From positions 1 to 24,296 of the forward strand of contig JAISDI010000195.1 of the NCBI GenBank assembly GCA_031264895.1: a stretch of DNA of 24,296 nt, in the 5' to 3' direction. Below the pieces are notes generated by a model. The model saw nothing but the letters and a program-made list of their open reading frames with translations. It ran no database searches and was not told the DNA's origin. Positions 1 through 8,349 of this stretch are shown here, piece by piece. Position numbers and translations under genes: made by a program. Every line of letters begins with the position of its first letter. Position 1 is the stretch's first letter. This stretch comes from Endomicrobium sp. GTDB lineage: Bacteria; Elusimicrobiota; Endomicrobiia; Endomicrobiales; Endomicrobiaceae.

Positions 1-33
1 TTTACTAAAGATGTTTTTGTTTTACGACGAAAA

Positions 34-64
34 TGGATCCCCGACAAAGACTCTCGGGGATGAC
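34..64. repeat. Dispersed hairpin element, core type 1
   Basis: The element has TGGAT at one end and ATGAC at the other. A perfect 8-bp stem, ATCCCCGA (37-44) with TCGGGGAT (54-61), encloses a 9-nt loop. The same terminal motifs occur on the hairpins near 8131 and 18480, whose cores differ. No T-tract follows on either strand, so it does not look like an intrinsic terminator. It lies about 100 bp upstream of the lipoprotein gene, and I see no other clear structure in positions 1-165. Confidence 0.7.
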
Positions 65-165
65 GACAAAGAAAAAAAGATGGTTTTTAGAAACCTCTAA
101 TGGAATATTTGGGTTTAATAAATTATTAATTTATTTGTAAAAAACTACAAAATAAGGATACAAAA

Positions 166-795
166 ATGAAAAAATTTATAGTATTTATTCTGTTTGCTAT
201 TTTTATTTTACCTTCATGCGGAAGAAAAATAGCCGTAAAAGCAAGCGGTATTTATCCTCAGTTCATTGCGGATAAATATGTAAAAAAATACACTTTATTG
301 ATTCCGGAAAAAACATCAAGGGACTATTTATTATTTATGTCAACAATGCCTTATATAATTTTTGCTTTATTTTTGAACGGTTATGAATTCAGAGGATTTA
401 ACAATGCCGATGAAACGGACGCTCCTATCGCAATAGCCATAGCGCTCAGTTATAATAGCCAAACATATTGGTCTTCGCAATTGGATTTGACGAGAATTGT
501 AATCGTAGATAAAGTTTCAAAAAACAGACGAACAATTACATTTGCGGCCTTTGACAATAAAACAAAAGAAGCTTTATGGAATACAAGATTAACCGGCTGG
601 GGCAGGATAATAACCGGTAATGAAAAACTTGAAATTCCTGCGATACTGTCTCTCGGATTTCAAGCCATAGGCAAAGACAAAACACGTTTAATTACTGCTT
701 ATCCAAACACAAAGGCATTTATCAAAAGATATAAAAGTTTTACAGAAGACAGCATCAAATATTTTAATGAGTTGACCAATGACAAAGAAATATGA
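166..795 (+). CDS. Putative lipoprotein of unknown function (209 aa)
   Basis: The protein starts with a short basic stretch (MKKF), a hydrophobic segment and the lipobox-like sequence LPSC at residues 15-18. Export and lipid attachment at Cys18 are therefore likely; the Pro at -2 makes the lipobox slightly atypical. The ATG is preceded by AAGGA at suitable spacing, which supports the start. The mature part is soluble, with a hydrophobic patch near residues 55-70 and a segment around residues 120-145 reading FAAFDNKTKEALWNTRLTGW. That segment recalls the 'factor/lW...G' pattern of small lipoproteins such as the DUF4136 type, but the likeness is weak. This is the only plus-strand gene in the window, and it converges on the LTA-synthase-like gene. 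Function is not recognisable; membrane-anchored periplasmic placement is an inference from the signal peptide. Confidence 0.75.
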   Translation: MKKFIVFILFAIFILPSCGRKIAVKASGIYPQFIADKYVKKYTLLIPEKTSRDYLLFMSTMPYIIFALFLNGYEFRGFNNADETDAPIAIAIALSYNSQTYWSSQLDLTRIVIVDKVSKNRRTITFAAFDNKTKEALWNTRLTGWGRIITGNEKLEIPAILSLGFQAIGKDKTRLITAYPNTKAFIKRYKSFTEDSIKYFNELTNDKEI

Positions 796-906
796 TGTAA
801 GCAAAGATAACAAACCTTGATAAGTCCTGATTATTTTTGAGCTTATAAAACACAAACGCGGGCGCAAATACGGAAACAAGAAAGTCATAAAAAATTTATT
901 TTCCGG

Positions 907-2835
907 CTAGTTCAAAACTTTTTTATCGAACCATTTGTCTTTCATTACAAGCTCATACATTACTTTTTCTACGGAAAATAAAAGTTTTCCGTTTTCTCTG
1001 TTTATATCATAACTGCTATTTGAAGAATCTTTCCAATCCTGCCATGCGGCGCCCTCATTATTTATCAAATAAACCTGATCGCCTTCATACGACAGAAAAA
1101 CGAATCTGTTATCGGTTTTTGAAAAAAGGCTTTTACCTGCGGAAGAATAAGGCGTTTCAATATTGAGAATATCAATTATTGTCGGTATTATGTCCAGCTG
1201 GCTTGCGAGTTTATCGCTTATTTCCGGTTTAAACAAAGACGGGCAATATATGACCATCGGGATCTTAAACGTTTTATCTATTTTTGTTTTTTCATATTTG
1301 CCGGATTGCCCTCCGACGCCGTAAGCCTGATGATCCGCGCACATTATAAAAACGGTATTTTCAAACCACGCCTCTTTTTTTGCCTGATTTATGAATTCTC
1401 CTAAAGCATAGTCGGCATAATACAATCTGTTCAAATAACCGGTCTTTTCAGTGCCGTCTTCGGGATACTTTTCCAAAGATTTTAAAACGGTTTTAGCGTA
1501 TGGGATATGCGTTGTTGTGGTAAAATAAAAAGCAAAAAACGGTTTTTTAAGCATATTGACTTTCTTAAAGAAAAATTGAAGCCCGTCCAAGTCATAGCCT
1601 TTGCTTATATTTGCGTCATATTTGTTAAGAAGCGGTATATCCTGTTTACCGTAAGCCTCTTTAAAACCGAGATAATTCGCCAAAGCTATGGCATTGTCGG
1701 ATTCTCTTTTATCGCCTTGAACAAAAATATTGTCATATCCGTTTTTCATAAGAATTACCGGAAGTTTTGTCTGTCCGAAATTTTCGAGGCCGTACCCCAT
1801 ATACGGAAGACCGGCAACATACGGAAAACTAAAAAAAACCGACATAAGTCCCATTATGCTGCGCTGTCCGTTAGCGTAAAACCTGTCGTACATTATTGAA
1901 TCTTTTACCAATGCGTCAAAATTCGGCGTAACGCCGTAAGAAGTCTGCGCCATCGAATCTATATAATCTTTCTGCCAGCTTTCCAAAAGAATGATCACAA
2001 TATTATAGCTTTTGCCGTTTACGTTAAATTCGGTTCTCTGCCTCATCAAAGGATAACTTTCATTTGGTATCATTTCCTCTTCATCAATGAGGTTAGCGGT
2101 TACCGTTTTCAGCGCTTCTTCAAAGGCGATATTTATTTTATTTGAGTCGGTTTTTGATCTTATGCTTATCAAAGACGTAAAAATGCCGTTAAGCTTCAAT
2201 TCTCCGGCAATGCGGCCTTTTTTATACGCATCAGATATGGATAAAATTCTCTCCTGAAGACCTCCGCGCACGGCAATAATTATCAGGCAAATCAAAACCG
2301 GAAGCAATATAGAATTGAACAAAACTCTTCTGTCCGACGAAGTATAATATTTGTCGACGATCTTAAAAGAAAACCAAAATAATAAAACCGTAAAAACAAA
2401 TATCGAAATCGTAACGAAAATAAAATCGCCGAATGCAAGGCTTACAAAGTAACTGAAGTGGCTTTTTGCCAGCAAAAATTCCGTGGTGAGATGTTTTTCA
2501 AAGATATTAAAATATATAACGTCCGCCGCAAGTATGAATAAAAAAACAAGGATCGAAGCATTGAGAAACGCGCAGTTTATCTTAATAAATAACTTTGAGT
2601 TGACGGGCAAATTTATTAAAAATAAAAAAGCCCCGCAAAACGTACAAATGGCAAAAATGTCAAAACGCATTCCTTCCAAAAGCGCATATAGAAATGCGCC
2701 GACTGTCATATCTTTGAAAAAAGAATGCGCCGATACGAATAATGCTATTCTTGCCAAAGAAAAAAGCGCTAAAAACAATAAAGCATATACTGCCGCAAGT
2801 TTAAGTCTGAAATAATTTTGATGCGTATGATTCAT
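907..2835 (-). CDS. LTA synthase-like sulfatase-fold membrane phosphotransferase (642 aa)
   Basis: The N-terminal third holds about five hydrophobic segments (near residues 13-35, 45-75, 88-110, 130-155 and 172-190). An extracytoplasmic domain of the LtaS/MdoB alkaline-phosphatase superfamily follows. Visible metal/active-site motifs are NIVIILLES (Glu285), the nucleophile region NGQRSIMGL (Ser326 where LtaS has Thr), FYFTTTTHIPY, and CADH near residue 500. Family members move phosphoglycerol or phosphoethanolamine from phospholipids onto teichoic acid, periplasmic glucan or LPS; the acceptor here cannot be read from sequence. It follows uvrB by 54 bp on the same strand, with GGAAG before the ATG, and is probably the last gene of that transcription unit. 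No convincing terminator is visible in 796-906. The family call is firm; the substrate is open. Confidence 0.88.
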   Translation of the reverse strand: MNHTHQNYFRLKLAAVYALLFLALFSLARIALFVSAHSFFKDMTVGAFLYALLEGMRFDIFAICTFCGAFLFLINLPVNSKLFIKINCAFLNASILVFLFILAADVIYFNIFEKHLTTEFLLAKSHFSYFVSLAFGDFIFVTISIFVFTVLLFWFSFKIVDKYYTSSDRRVLFNSILLPVLICLIIIAVRGGLQERILSISDAYKKGRIAGELKLNGIFTSLISIRSKTDSNKINIAFEEALKTVTANLIDEEEMIPNESYPLMRQRTEFNVNGKSYNIVIILLESWQKDYIDSMAQTSYGVTPNFDALVKDSIMYDRFYANGQRSIMGLMSVFFSFPYVAGLPYMGYGLENFGQTKLPVILMKNGYDNIFVQGDKRESDNAIALANYLGFKEAYGKQDIPLLNKYDANISKGYDLDGLQFFFKKVNMLKKPFFAFYFTTTTHIPYAKTVLKSLEKYPEDGTEKTGYLNRLYYADYALGEFINQAKKEAWFENTVFIMCADHQAYGVGGQSGKYEKTKIDKTFKIPMVIYCPSLFKPEISDKLASQLDIIPTIIDILNIETPYSSAGKSLFSKTDNRFVFLSYEGDQVYLINNEGAAWQDWKDSSNSSYDINRENGKLLFSVEKVMYELVMKDKWFDKKVLN

Positions 2836-2889
2836 TTATAATACTTCCGTTTTGTTTAAATTTCACAGATCGAGCCGGATTTTTTTAAT

Positions 2890-4938
2890 TTATGATCGGG
2901 TCTTTGCCTTTGCTTTTCCAGTATTCTGTCCGCGAGGACTTTTTGAACGCATGGATTTTAGGTCTAACATTTTGTCGCGTAGGGCGGCGGCGGTTTCAAA
3001 ATCAAGGATGTCGGCGGCTTCTTTCATTCTTTCTTCGATATCTTTTATTACCGCGTCGATATTGCCCGGAGTTATATATTCTTTCTGCGTTTCTGCAACG
3101 GCCTCTGCGGCGTTTTCAGTCCTTGCAATGTTGCGGAATTCGTCAAGATCATGCACGGCTTTAATTATGGATCTCGGCGTTATTTTGTTTTGTATATTGT
3201 ATTGCGTCTGCTTTTCGCGGCGTCTGTTCATTTCTTTTAAGGCTCTCTGCATGGAGCCGGTCATATTGTCGGCGTAAAATATTACCGTGCCGTCAACGTT
3301 TCTTGCCGACCTGCCGCATATCTGTATAAGAGTGGATTCGGAACGTAAAAAACCTTCTTTGTCGGCGTCAAGCACTACTACAAGAGAAACTTCCGGCAGA
3401 TCAAGCCCTTCCCTCAAAAGATTGATGCCGACAAGCACGTCAAATTTTCCGAGTCTCAGATTTTTAAGAATTTCAATTCTATCTAAAGTTTCTATTTCGG
3501 AATGCAGATATTCGACTTTAAATCCTTTTTCTTTTAAATAAGCCGCCAAATCTTCAGACATTTTTTTTGTAAGCGTAGTAATAAGCGTTCTCTGCTTTTT
3601 TTCGACGCGCTTTTTTATTTCGTTCATCATATCCTGAATTTGTCCGTCGATGGGACGGACAATAACTTCAGGGTCAACCAAACCCGTCGGACGTATTATA
3701 AGATCGACTATGTGCCTTTTGCTTCTTTCCAGTTCGTAAACGCCCGGAGTAGCGGACACCATCATAAATTTTTTTATAAGTCTTTCAAATTCATTGAATT
3801 TTAACGGCCTGTTATCCAAAGCGGAAGGAAGCCTGAACCCAAAGTCCACAAGAGTTTGTTTTCTGCTTCTGTCGCCTTCGTACATGCCGCGTATCTGCGG
3901 AAGAGATATATGGGATTCGTCAGCTATAATCAAAAAATCGTCGTTTGCTTCGTGAAAATAATCAATCAGAGTAGATGGTCTTGCACCCGTCGGATTTCCG
4001 GCCAAATGTCTCGAATAATTTTCAATGCCGTGGCAAAATCCCGTTTCGGAAAGCATTTCCATATCGTATTTGGTTCTCTGCTCCAGCCTTTGCGCTTCTA
4101 ACAGTTTTTTCTGCGAATTCAAAACGGCAAGTCTTTCGTCAAGTTCAGATTTTATGGTTTTTAAAGCGCTTTCGAGTTTTGGCTCAGTCGTTACAAAATG
4201 TTTTGCGGGATAAATATAAGTTCTGTCTTTTTTAGAAAGTATCTCGCCGGTCAAAGGATTAAATTCTTTTATGCTTTCGATAAAATCGCCGTAAAACTCT
4301 ATTCTTACGGCTGTCTCGAGATAAGCCGGAAAAATTTCAACCGTATCGCCTTTGACCCTGAACCTGCCGCGGATAAATTCGATTTCGTTTCTTTCGTAAT
4401 GGATAGCCACAAGTTCGTTTAAAAGTTCTTGTCTGGGCTTTTCGACGCCTGCAACAATTTCAACGCACATGTTGCGGTAATCCGACGGAGAACCCAGATT
4501 GTATATGCACGAAACGGAAGCCACGACAATAACGTCCTTTCTTTCAAGCAGCGAAGACGTAGCTTTAAGACGCAGCCTGTCTATGTGGTCGTTTATCGAC
4601 GAATCTTTTTCTATGTAAGTATCGCTTGAAGGTATATAGGCTTCCGGCTGGTAATAATCGTAATACGATATGAAATATTCTACGGCATTATTCGGAAAGA
4701 AAGATTTAAACTCGGCGTATGTCTGCGCCGCAAGTATTTTATTCGGAGAAATTATCAGAGTAGGCTTTTGCAGTTTTTCTATGACGTTTGCCATAACAAA
4801 AGTTTTGCCCGAACCCGTAACGCCGAGCAAAACCTGCGCATTTATGCCGCCGGCATAATTGCGGCACAGTTCGTTAACCGCCTGCGGCTGATCGCCGGTA
4901 GTCTTAAATTTTGATACAAGCTTAAATTTGTTTTCCAT
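2890..4938 (-). CDS. uvrB: UvrABC excinuclease subunit B
   Basis: UvrB is the DNA-damage-verifying helicase-like subunit of nucleotide excision repair. It is loaded by UvrA and recruits UvrC for incision. The 682 residues match the usual length. Walker A GVTGSGKT lies at residues 39-46 and the beta-hairpin aromatic region SYYDYYQPEAY at about 91-101. Motif II-type IADESH, the MMVSATP motif, the helicase motif LLREGLDLPEV and a C-terminal UVR motif (about 625-660, EERMKEAADILDFETAAALRDK in outline) that contacts UvrC are all present. The start overlaps the surE stop by 17 bp, and no strong Shine-Dalgarno is visible, so translation may depend on coupling to surE. A repair gene at the tail of a cell wall cluster is unusual but its sequence is ordinary. 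Confidence 0.97.
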   Translation of the reverse strand: MENKFKLVSKFKTTGDQPQAVNELCRNYAGGINAQVLLGVTGSGKTFVMANVIEKLQKPTLIISPNKILAAQTYAEFKSFFPNNAVEYFISYYDYYQPEAYIPSSDTYIEKDSSINDHIDRLRLKATSSLLERKDVIVVASVSCIYNLGSPSDYRNMCVEIVAGVEKPRQELLNELVAIHYERNEIEFIRGRFRVKGDTVEIFPAYLETAVRIEFYGDFIESIKEFNPLTGEILSKKDRTYIYPAKHFVTTEPKLESALKTIKSELDERLAVLNSQKKLLEAQRLEQRTKYDMEMLSETGFCHGIENYSRHLAGNPTGARPSTLIDYFHEANDDFLIIADESHISLPQIRGMYEGDRSRKQTLVDFGFRLPSALDNRPLKFNEFERLIKKFMMVSATPGVYELERSKRHIVDLIIRPTGLVDPEVIVRPIDGQIQDMMNEIKKRVEKKQRTLITTLTKKMSEDLAAYLKEKGFKVEYLHSEIETLDRIEILKNLRLGKFDVLVGINLLREGLDLPEVSLVVVLDADKEGFLRSESTLIQICGRSARNVDGTVIFYADNMTGSMQRALKEMNRRREKQTQYNIQNKITPRSIIKAVHDLDEFRNIARTENAAEAVAETQKEYITPGNIDAVIKDIEERMKEAADILDFETAAALRDKMLDLKSMRSKSPRGQNTGKAKAKTRS

Positions 4939-5674
4939 TAGAATTTAAAATTTTTACTTTTTTGACAAGATCATAGTCCGTCTGGTCAAGCATCAGCGGA
5001 GTTACGGATATATAGCCCTGCTCAACCATATCAATGTCCGTTCCCCTGTTTTTTCCTCCGGACACGTATCTGCCCGAAAGTTTATAAGTGAAATTGCCTT
5101 GTTTATCGACATGCGCTTCAACATTCTCGTCGTAAGATCTCAAACCGAGCGGGACGATTTTAATCCCTTTGTAATTTCTCGGTATATTGATATTGAGGCA
5201 GACATTTTTAAACCGTTTCTTTCTCTTCAAAATATATTCGGCTATTTCTCTTACAACTGCCGAAGAACCTTCGTAATCCTGCGCGTACATTTCCGCCGCA
5301 GACACGGCAAGCGACGGTATGCCTTTCAAAGCGCCTTCTCTTGCAGCTCCGACCGTTCCGGAATATATAACGTCCTGTCCAAGATTCGGACACGTGTTTA
5401 TTCCCGAAACCACAAGGTCGACTTTGTTTTTTAAAAAAGAGTAAAGCGCATATTTCACACAATCGGCTGGAGTGCCGCCTTTAATCGCATAAAAATCTTT
5501 TTCGATTTTTTCCGTTTTTTTAAATTTTGCAAGCGTTATCGAATGGCCCGTGCCGGACATCTGGTTTTTGGGCACAATAACGTAAATTTTCCCTATTTTA
5601 GACAGCTCTTTCATGAGCGGACGAAGTCCCGGTCCCTTAACTCCGTCGTCATTTGAAATTAAAATTGTGTGCAT
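4922..5674 (-). CDS. surE: 5'-/3'-nucleotidase SurE
   Basis: SurE is a cytoplasmic, metal-dependent phosphatase that removes phosphate from nucleoside 5'- and 3'-monophosphates. The 250 residues match the family. The N-terminus ISNDDGVKGPG carries the metal-binding Asp9-Asp10 pair. GTPADCV, SGIN followed by N-x-G-x-DV and the YSGTVGAAREG block are all present. One glycine commonly seen in the SGIN-x-G motif is Cys here (SGINTCPNLG), which is probably harmless. It begins 6 bp after the murG stop and overlaps uvrB by 17 bp at its end, so murG-surE-uvrB look cotranscribed. Confidence 0.96.
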   Translation of the reverse strand: MHTILISNDDGVKGPGLRPLMKELSKIGKIYVIVPKNQMSGTGHSITLAKFKKTEKIEKDFYAIKGGTPADCVKYALYSFLKNKVDLVVSGINTCPNLGQDVIYSGTVGAAREGALKGIPSLAVSAAEMYAQDYEGSSAVVREIAEYILKRKKRFKNVCLNINIPRNYKGIKIVPLGLRSYDENVEAHVDKQGNFTYKLSGRYVSGGKNRGTDIDMVEQGYISVTPLMLDQTDYDLVKKVKILNSNGKQI

Positions 5675-5680
5675 TTTTTC

Positions 5681-6754
5681 TTATCCTATACTTTTTATTA
5701 TTTCTTCCGCCATTATTTCCTGTGGAAGCTTTGATACTGAATTTTTTTTATTTATCTTTAACTTACCTTTCATGATTTCAACCGTGTCCGCAAGTTTTTG
5801 CGCGGTTAAATCTTTTTCTTCGATAACAGCTATATTTCCGTCTTTCGAGGCTTCCTTTGCATTGTAGTACTGGTGATTGTCCGTAGCATAAGGGTAGGGA
5901 ACAAGAATAGCCGGCTTATCAAGAAACTTGAGTTCAAAAACGGTTCCCGCGCCTGCCCTGCATATTACCAAATCGGAAACGGCATATACGCCGGCAATAT
6001 TGTGCATATAATCAAAAATAAGATAATTATCCGGTTTATCGGGCTTTAGGTTTATTTTGTCAAAACCCTTTTTTCCCGTTATGTGTATTGTCTGCAATTT
6101 CATTTTTTTTGAAAGCATTTTTACGGCTTCAAAAACCGTTTCGTTGAGTTTAACGGCGCCCAGACTTCCCCCGAAAACCATAAGCGTAAAAACACTTTTA
6201 TCGAGTTTAAACATATCAAGTACGGCGTCTTTGTCCGCAGAAAATATCTCTCTTCTGACGGGATAGCCCGTAAACATGATATTGTTTTTGTTTTTAAAAT
6301 ACTTTTCTGAATCTTTAAAGCTTATAAACGTTTTTCCGGAAAATATATTCAAAAATTTATTTGAAATTCCGGGAACGGTATTCTGTTCGTGTATAAAAGT
6401 TTTTTTTCCGCACAATTTTGCCGAGAGAATGGCCGGCGCCGAAATATATCCGCCTGCGCCTATGACTGCGGCGGGTTTTAATTTAAACATATTTTTTAAA
6501 GCTTTAAAAAAGGCAAAAATCAATTTAACGAAAAAAACCGCAAAAGAAAAAGAAATTTTCCTCGGCATTCCCGAAAGATTAAAAGACACGTAATCGTAGC
6601 CGCTGTTTTTTATTATTTCTCCGGACGCTTCATTATTGCTTACAAAAAAAACGGGATTGTACTGTCTGTCTTTCAATTCCCGCGCTAAAGCTATTCCGGG
6701 GTAAATATGTCCGCCGGTACCGCTTGCGGCTATGATAATGTTTTTACCGTTCAT
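5681..6754 (-). CDS. murG: UDP-GlcNAc:lipid I N-acetylglucosaminyltransferase MurG
   Basis: MurG adds GlcNAc to lipid I to make lipid II on the inner face of the cytoplasmic membrane (GT28 family, GT-B fold). The 357 residues match the family. Signature motifs are SGTGGHIYPGIALA (residues 11-24), GAGGYISAPAI, HEQN, GGSLGA (about 194-199), RAGAGTVFEL for UDP-GlcNAc binding, and DNHQYYNA. It starts 2 bp after the ftsW stop with AAGG upstream, consistent with translational coupling. FtsW and MurG are adjacent in most dcw clusters. Confidence 0.97.
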   Translation of the reverse strand: MNGKNIIIAASGTGGHIYPGIALARELKDRQYNPVFFVSNNEASGEIIKNSGYDYVSFNLSGMPRKISFSFAVFFVKLIFAFFKALKNMFKLKPAAVIGAGGYISAPAILSAKLCGKKTFIHEQNTVPGISNKFLNIFSGKTFISFKDSEKYFKNKNNIMFTGYPVRREIFSADKDAVLDMFKLDKSVFTLMVFGGSLGAVKLNETVFEAVKMLSKKMKLQTIHITGKKGFDKINLKPDKPDNYLIFDYMHNIAGVYAVSDLVICRAGAGTVFELKFLDKPAILVPYPYATDNHQYYNAKEASKDGNIAVIEEKDLTAQKLADTVEIMKGKLKINKKNSVSKLPQEIMAEEIIKSIG

Positions 6755-6756
6755 TT

Positions 6757-7854
6757 TTACGCCTTTTTATATTTTGACAAATTTATCAATATTCCGGCTG
6801 CCGCCATATTTATAACCAGCGAAGTTCCGCCAAAAGATATAAACGGCAAAGGCAGCCCTTTGGCCGGAAATATGCCCGTCGCAACCGATATGTTTATTAA
6901 AGCTTGAAACACTATCAAAAAAGTTATGCCCAAGGACAGATTTTGCGCAAATTTGTCGGGAGCGTTTTTACTTATATTAATGCCTTTGAAAAACACGTAC
7001 ATAAAAAATGCTATGACTGCGGACGCTCCTATAAAGCCAAGTTCTTCGCCGATTACAGGAAAAATAAAATCCGTATGAGCTTCGGGAAGATACATAAGTT
7101 TCATCTCGCTTTTGCCAAGCCCCTTACCGAAAAATCCGCCCGAACCTAAAGCGTAAAGAGATTGTTTTACCTGATAGGATGCCGCGTCAATATTAATTAT
7201 CGAATCGAAATAATCTCTCATTCTCGCTATTCTGTAAGGTTTTCTAATAATTTCTTCAATCATCAAAAGAGCGCCTGTTCCCGCAGCTGCCAATACCGCC
7301 TGTATTCTTATTCCAGCGCAAAATAACATCGTCAAACAAACGCCCGCAATTAAAACCGGCGCGCCCAAGTCCGGCTCAACGGCTATAGGAATTACCATAA
7401 GAATCAAAAATACAAGCGGAGCTATCAACCCTTTCCATTCCGCTATCAAATCTTTTTTTCTCTCTATAAAATCTGCGATAATGATAACCATTGCAATCTT
7501 TGCAAGTTCTGAAGGCTGAAACATGGCAAAATGAAAATTAAACCACCTCTTAGCCCCGCCTCTGGTCACTCCGAATATCAAAACGGCTATAACGGCTGCC
7601 AATGTAATTATATATATCGCTTTCGCATGTTTGCGGTAAAATTTATAGTCTATAAAAAAAGCGGTTATCCCCATTGCAACAAAACCTATCGCAACCCAAA
7701 TCATCTGCTTCAAAAAAAACATATAAGGGCTTGACCACCTGACGTCCGCCATAATAACGCTGGAAGAAAACACCATCATCGCCCCAAAAACAACGGCAAT
7801 CGCGATGGTAACCATCAATGCGTAATCATATTTTTTAAAATCTATGTCAAACAT
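6757..7854 (-). CDS. ftsW: Septal peptidoglycan glycosyltransferase FtsW (SEDS family)
   Basis: FtsW is the SEDS-family polymerase that works with the class B penicillin-binding protein FtsI at the septum. I place the start at 7854 (MFDIDFKKYDYAL), where an AGGG lies about 8 nt upstream, giving 365 residues. The frame stays open upstream to 8055, but that part is translated dispersed repeat (see 7927-8013) and would add an implausible Arg/Ala-rich tail. The protein has about ten hydrophobic segments. Conserved blocks include RGGAKRWF, FQPSELAKIA, EPDLGAPVL, the LYALGSGGFFGKGLGKS loop, the EAHTDFIFPVIGEELGF motif and the C-terminal KGLPLPFISFGGTSL. RodA is the paralogous alternative; the position next to murG favours FtsW. 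Confidence 0.95.
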   Translation of the reverse strand: MFDIDFKKYDYALMVTIAIAVVFGAMMVFSSSVIMADVRWSSPYMFFLKQMIWVAIGFVAMGITAFFIDYKFYRKHAKAIYIITLAAVIAVLIFGVTRGGAKRWFNFHFAMFQPSELAKIAMVIIIADFIERKKDLIAEWKGLIAPLVFLILMVIPIAVEPDLGAPVLIAGVCLTMLFCAGIRIQAVLAAAGTGALLMIEEIIRKPYRIARMRDYFDSIINIDAASYQVKQSLYALGSGGFFGKGLGKSEMKLMYLPEAHTDFIFPVIGEELGFIGASAVIAFFMYVFFKGINISKNAPDKFAQNLSLGITFLIVFQALINISVATGIFPAKGLPLPFISFGGTSLVINMAAAGILINLSKYKKA

Positions 7855-7926
7855 TTTATTCCCTGTCCTTGGTGCTTGCGCACGGCGTATTAAAACGGCA
7901 ACGACTACGACAAAATGGATTCCCCC

Positions 7927-8013
7927 CCGTATTAAAATAAGGATTGTGCACTCACGTCTCGCGCCCGCCGTAAGACATGCGCTCCTTATCCGTCGCGCTA
8001 CGGCTGGGGCAGG
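7927..8013 (-). repeat. Long dispersed module, copy 1
   Basis: Read on the minus strand, this segment aligns over its whole length with 18625-18709 on the plus strand, at roughly three quarters identity by eye with one short gap. Shared blocks are CCCCAGC, AGCGCGACG, ATGTCTT, GGCGCGAGA and ATCCTTATTTT followed by ATACGG. Translated on the plus strand, both copies give a similar peptide (RIKIRIV-x-S-x-LAPA), but the frames are short and start inside repeats, so I regard it as non-coding. It abuts the start of ftsW and creates a false N-terminal extension of that frame. Confidence 0.75.
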
Positions 8014-8063
8014 CTTCTGTGGAATTACAGAATTTAACAACCTTCGGGACGACACATTTGTCT

Positions 8064-8090
8064 GTCACCCTGAACTCGTTTCAGGGTCTA
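8064..8090. repeat. Dispersed hairpin element, core type 2
   Basis: GTCACCCTGAAC and GTTTCAGGGTCTA form a stem CCCTGAA (8068-8074) with TTCAGGG (8079-8085) around a short loop. It is an imperfect inverted copy of 8131-8156. Where the two differ (CCC/GGG here, TTC or ATTC/GAAT there), both stem arms change together. Confidence 0.65.
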
Positions 8091-8130
8091 GCCTTTGCAG
8101 GCGGCATAATATAACGGCAACTGCAACAAC

Positions 8131-8156
8131 AGATTCCGAAACAAGTTCAGAATGAC
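8131..8156. repeat. Dispersed hairpin element, core type 3
   Basis: The segment begins AGATTCCGAA and ends TTCAGAATGAC, with an imperfect stem pairing ATTC-x-GAA with TTC-x-GAAT. The terminal ATGAC matches the ends of the elements at 34-64 and 18480-18505. Downstream lies a partial copy of the flank seen at 8284-8318 (GTGGGTTGAT near 8180-8189). Confidence 0.6.
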
Positions 8157-8261
8157 TGCATGGGTGGCAGAAAATTCAAGTGGGTTGATGACAAACGAGT
8201 ACAATCATTTTTGTCGTCATGCCCTAAGTTCTCGGAAATGTTGTAATTCTTTTGAAGCCTG

Positions 8262-8291
8262 CCCCGTGAGGTCTTAACACGGGGGCATCCA
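8262..8291. repeat. Dispersed hairpin element, core type 4
   Basis: CCCCGTG (8262-8268) and CACGGGG (8278-8284) form a perfect 7-bp stem with a 9-nt loop, followed by GCATCCA. It sits directly beside the flank module 8284-8318. At the equivalent position of the second flank copy (18611-18638) the hairpin core is different. Confidence 0.65.
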
Positions 8292-8318
8292 TGCTAAATA
8301 CAAATCAGTGGGTTGATT
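8284..8318 (-). repeat. Flank module of dispersed repeat, copy 1
   Basis: On the minus strand this reads CCCACTGATTTGTATTTA then GCATGGATGCC. It is nearly identical to 18583-18617 on the plus strand, with about three mismatches over 34 bases by eye. A looser third version sits near 8156-8189. It lies 32 bp past the murD stop codon. Confidence 0.8.
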
Positions 8319-8349
8319 TACGGCTAACGGCAAACGATGATAAACTTTT

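Larger units (their letters stand above)
7855..8349. repeat. Repeat-filled gap between murD and ftsW
   Basis: This 495-bp gap breaks an otherwise nearly gapless gene series and contains no credible gene. It holds a long module (7927-8013) matching 18625-18709 in inverted orientation, hairpin elements at 8064-8090, 8131-8156 and 8262-8291, and a flank module (8284-8318) matching 18583-18617. It also has smaller recurring pieces, including AACGGCAAC near 7895 and 8114 and TTTGCAGGCGGCAT near 8094 and 19111. An imperfect inverted pair TGATGACAAA/TTTGTCGTCA lies near 8186-8218. I see no convincing promoter in it. Confidence 0.75.

Noticed and set aside
34..64. Intrinsic terminator
   Set aside because: There is a good stem but no T-tract on either strand, and the same terminal motifs occur on the dispersed hairpins.
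688..888. 66-residue minus-strand frame between the lipoprotein and the LTA-synthase-like gene
   Set aside because: It overlaps the lipoprotein 3' end and has no ribosome binding site or family likeness.
796..906. Shared terminator between the convergent genes at the window start
   Set aside because: I could not find a stem with a following T-run on either strand in this 111-bp gap.
2852..3277. Plus-strand frames opposite uvrB and the wall genes
   Set aside because: They lie fully opposite strongly supported genes, show no family likeness and have Ser/Phe-rich compositions typical of antisense frames.
7855..8055. 67-residue N-terminal extension of ftsW
   Set aside because: It is translated dispersed repeat, rich in Arg and Ala, and unlike any FtsW N-terminus. 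The ATG at 7854 has a ribosome binding site and gives the normal length.
7844..8155. Plus-strand frame of 103 residues over the murD-ftsW gap
   Set aside because: It consists of the repeat module and hairpins. The peptide resembles the other copy only because the DNA is repeated.
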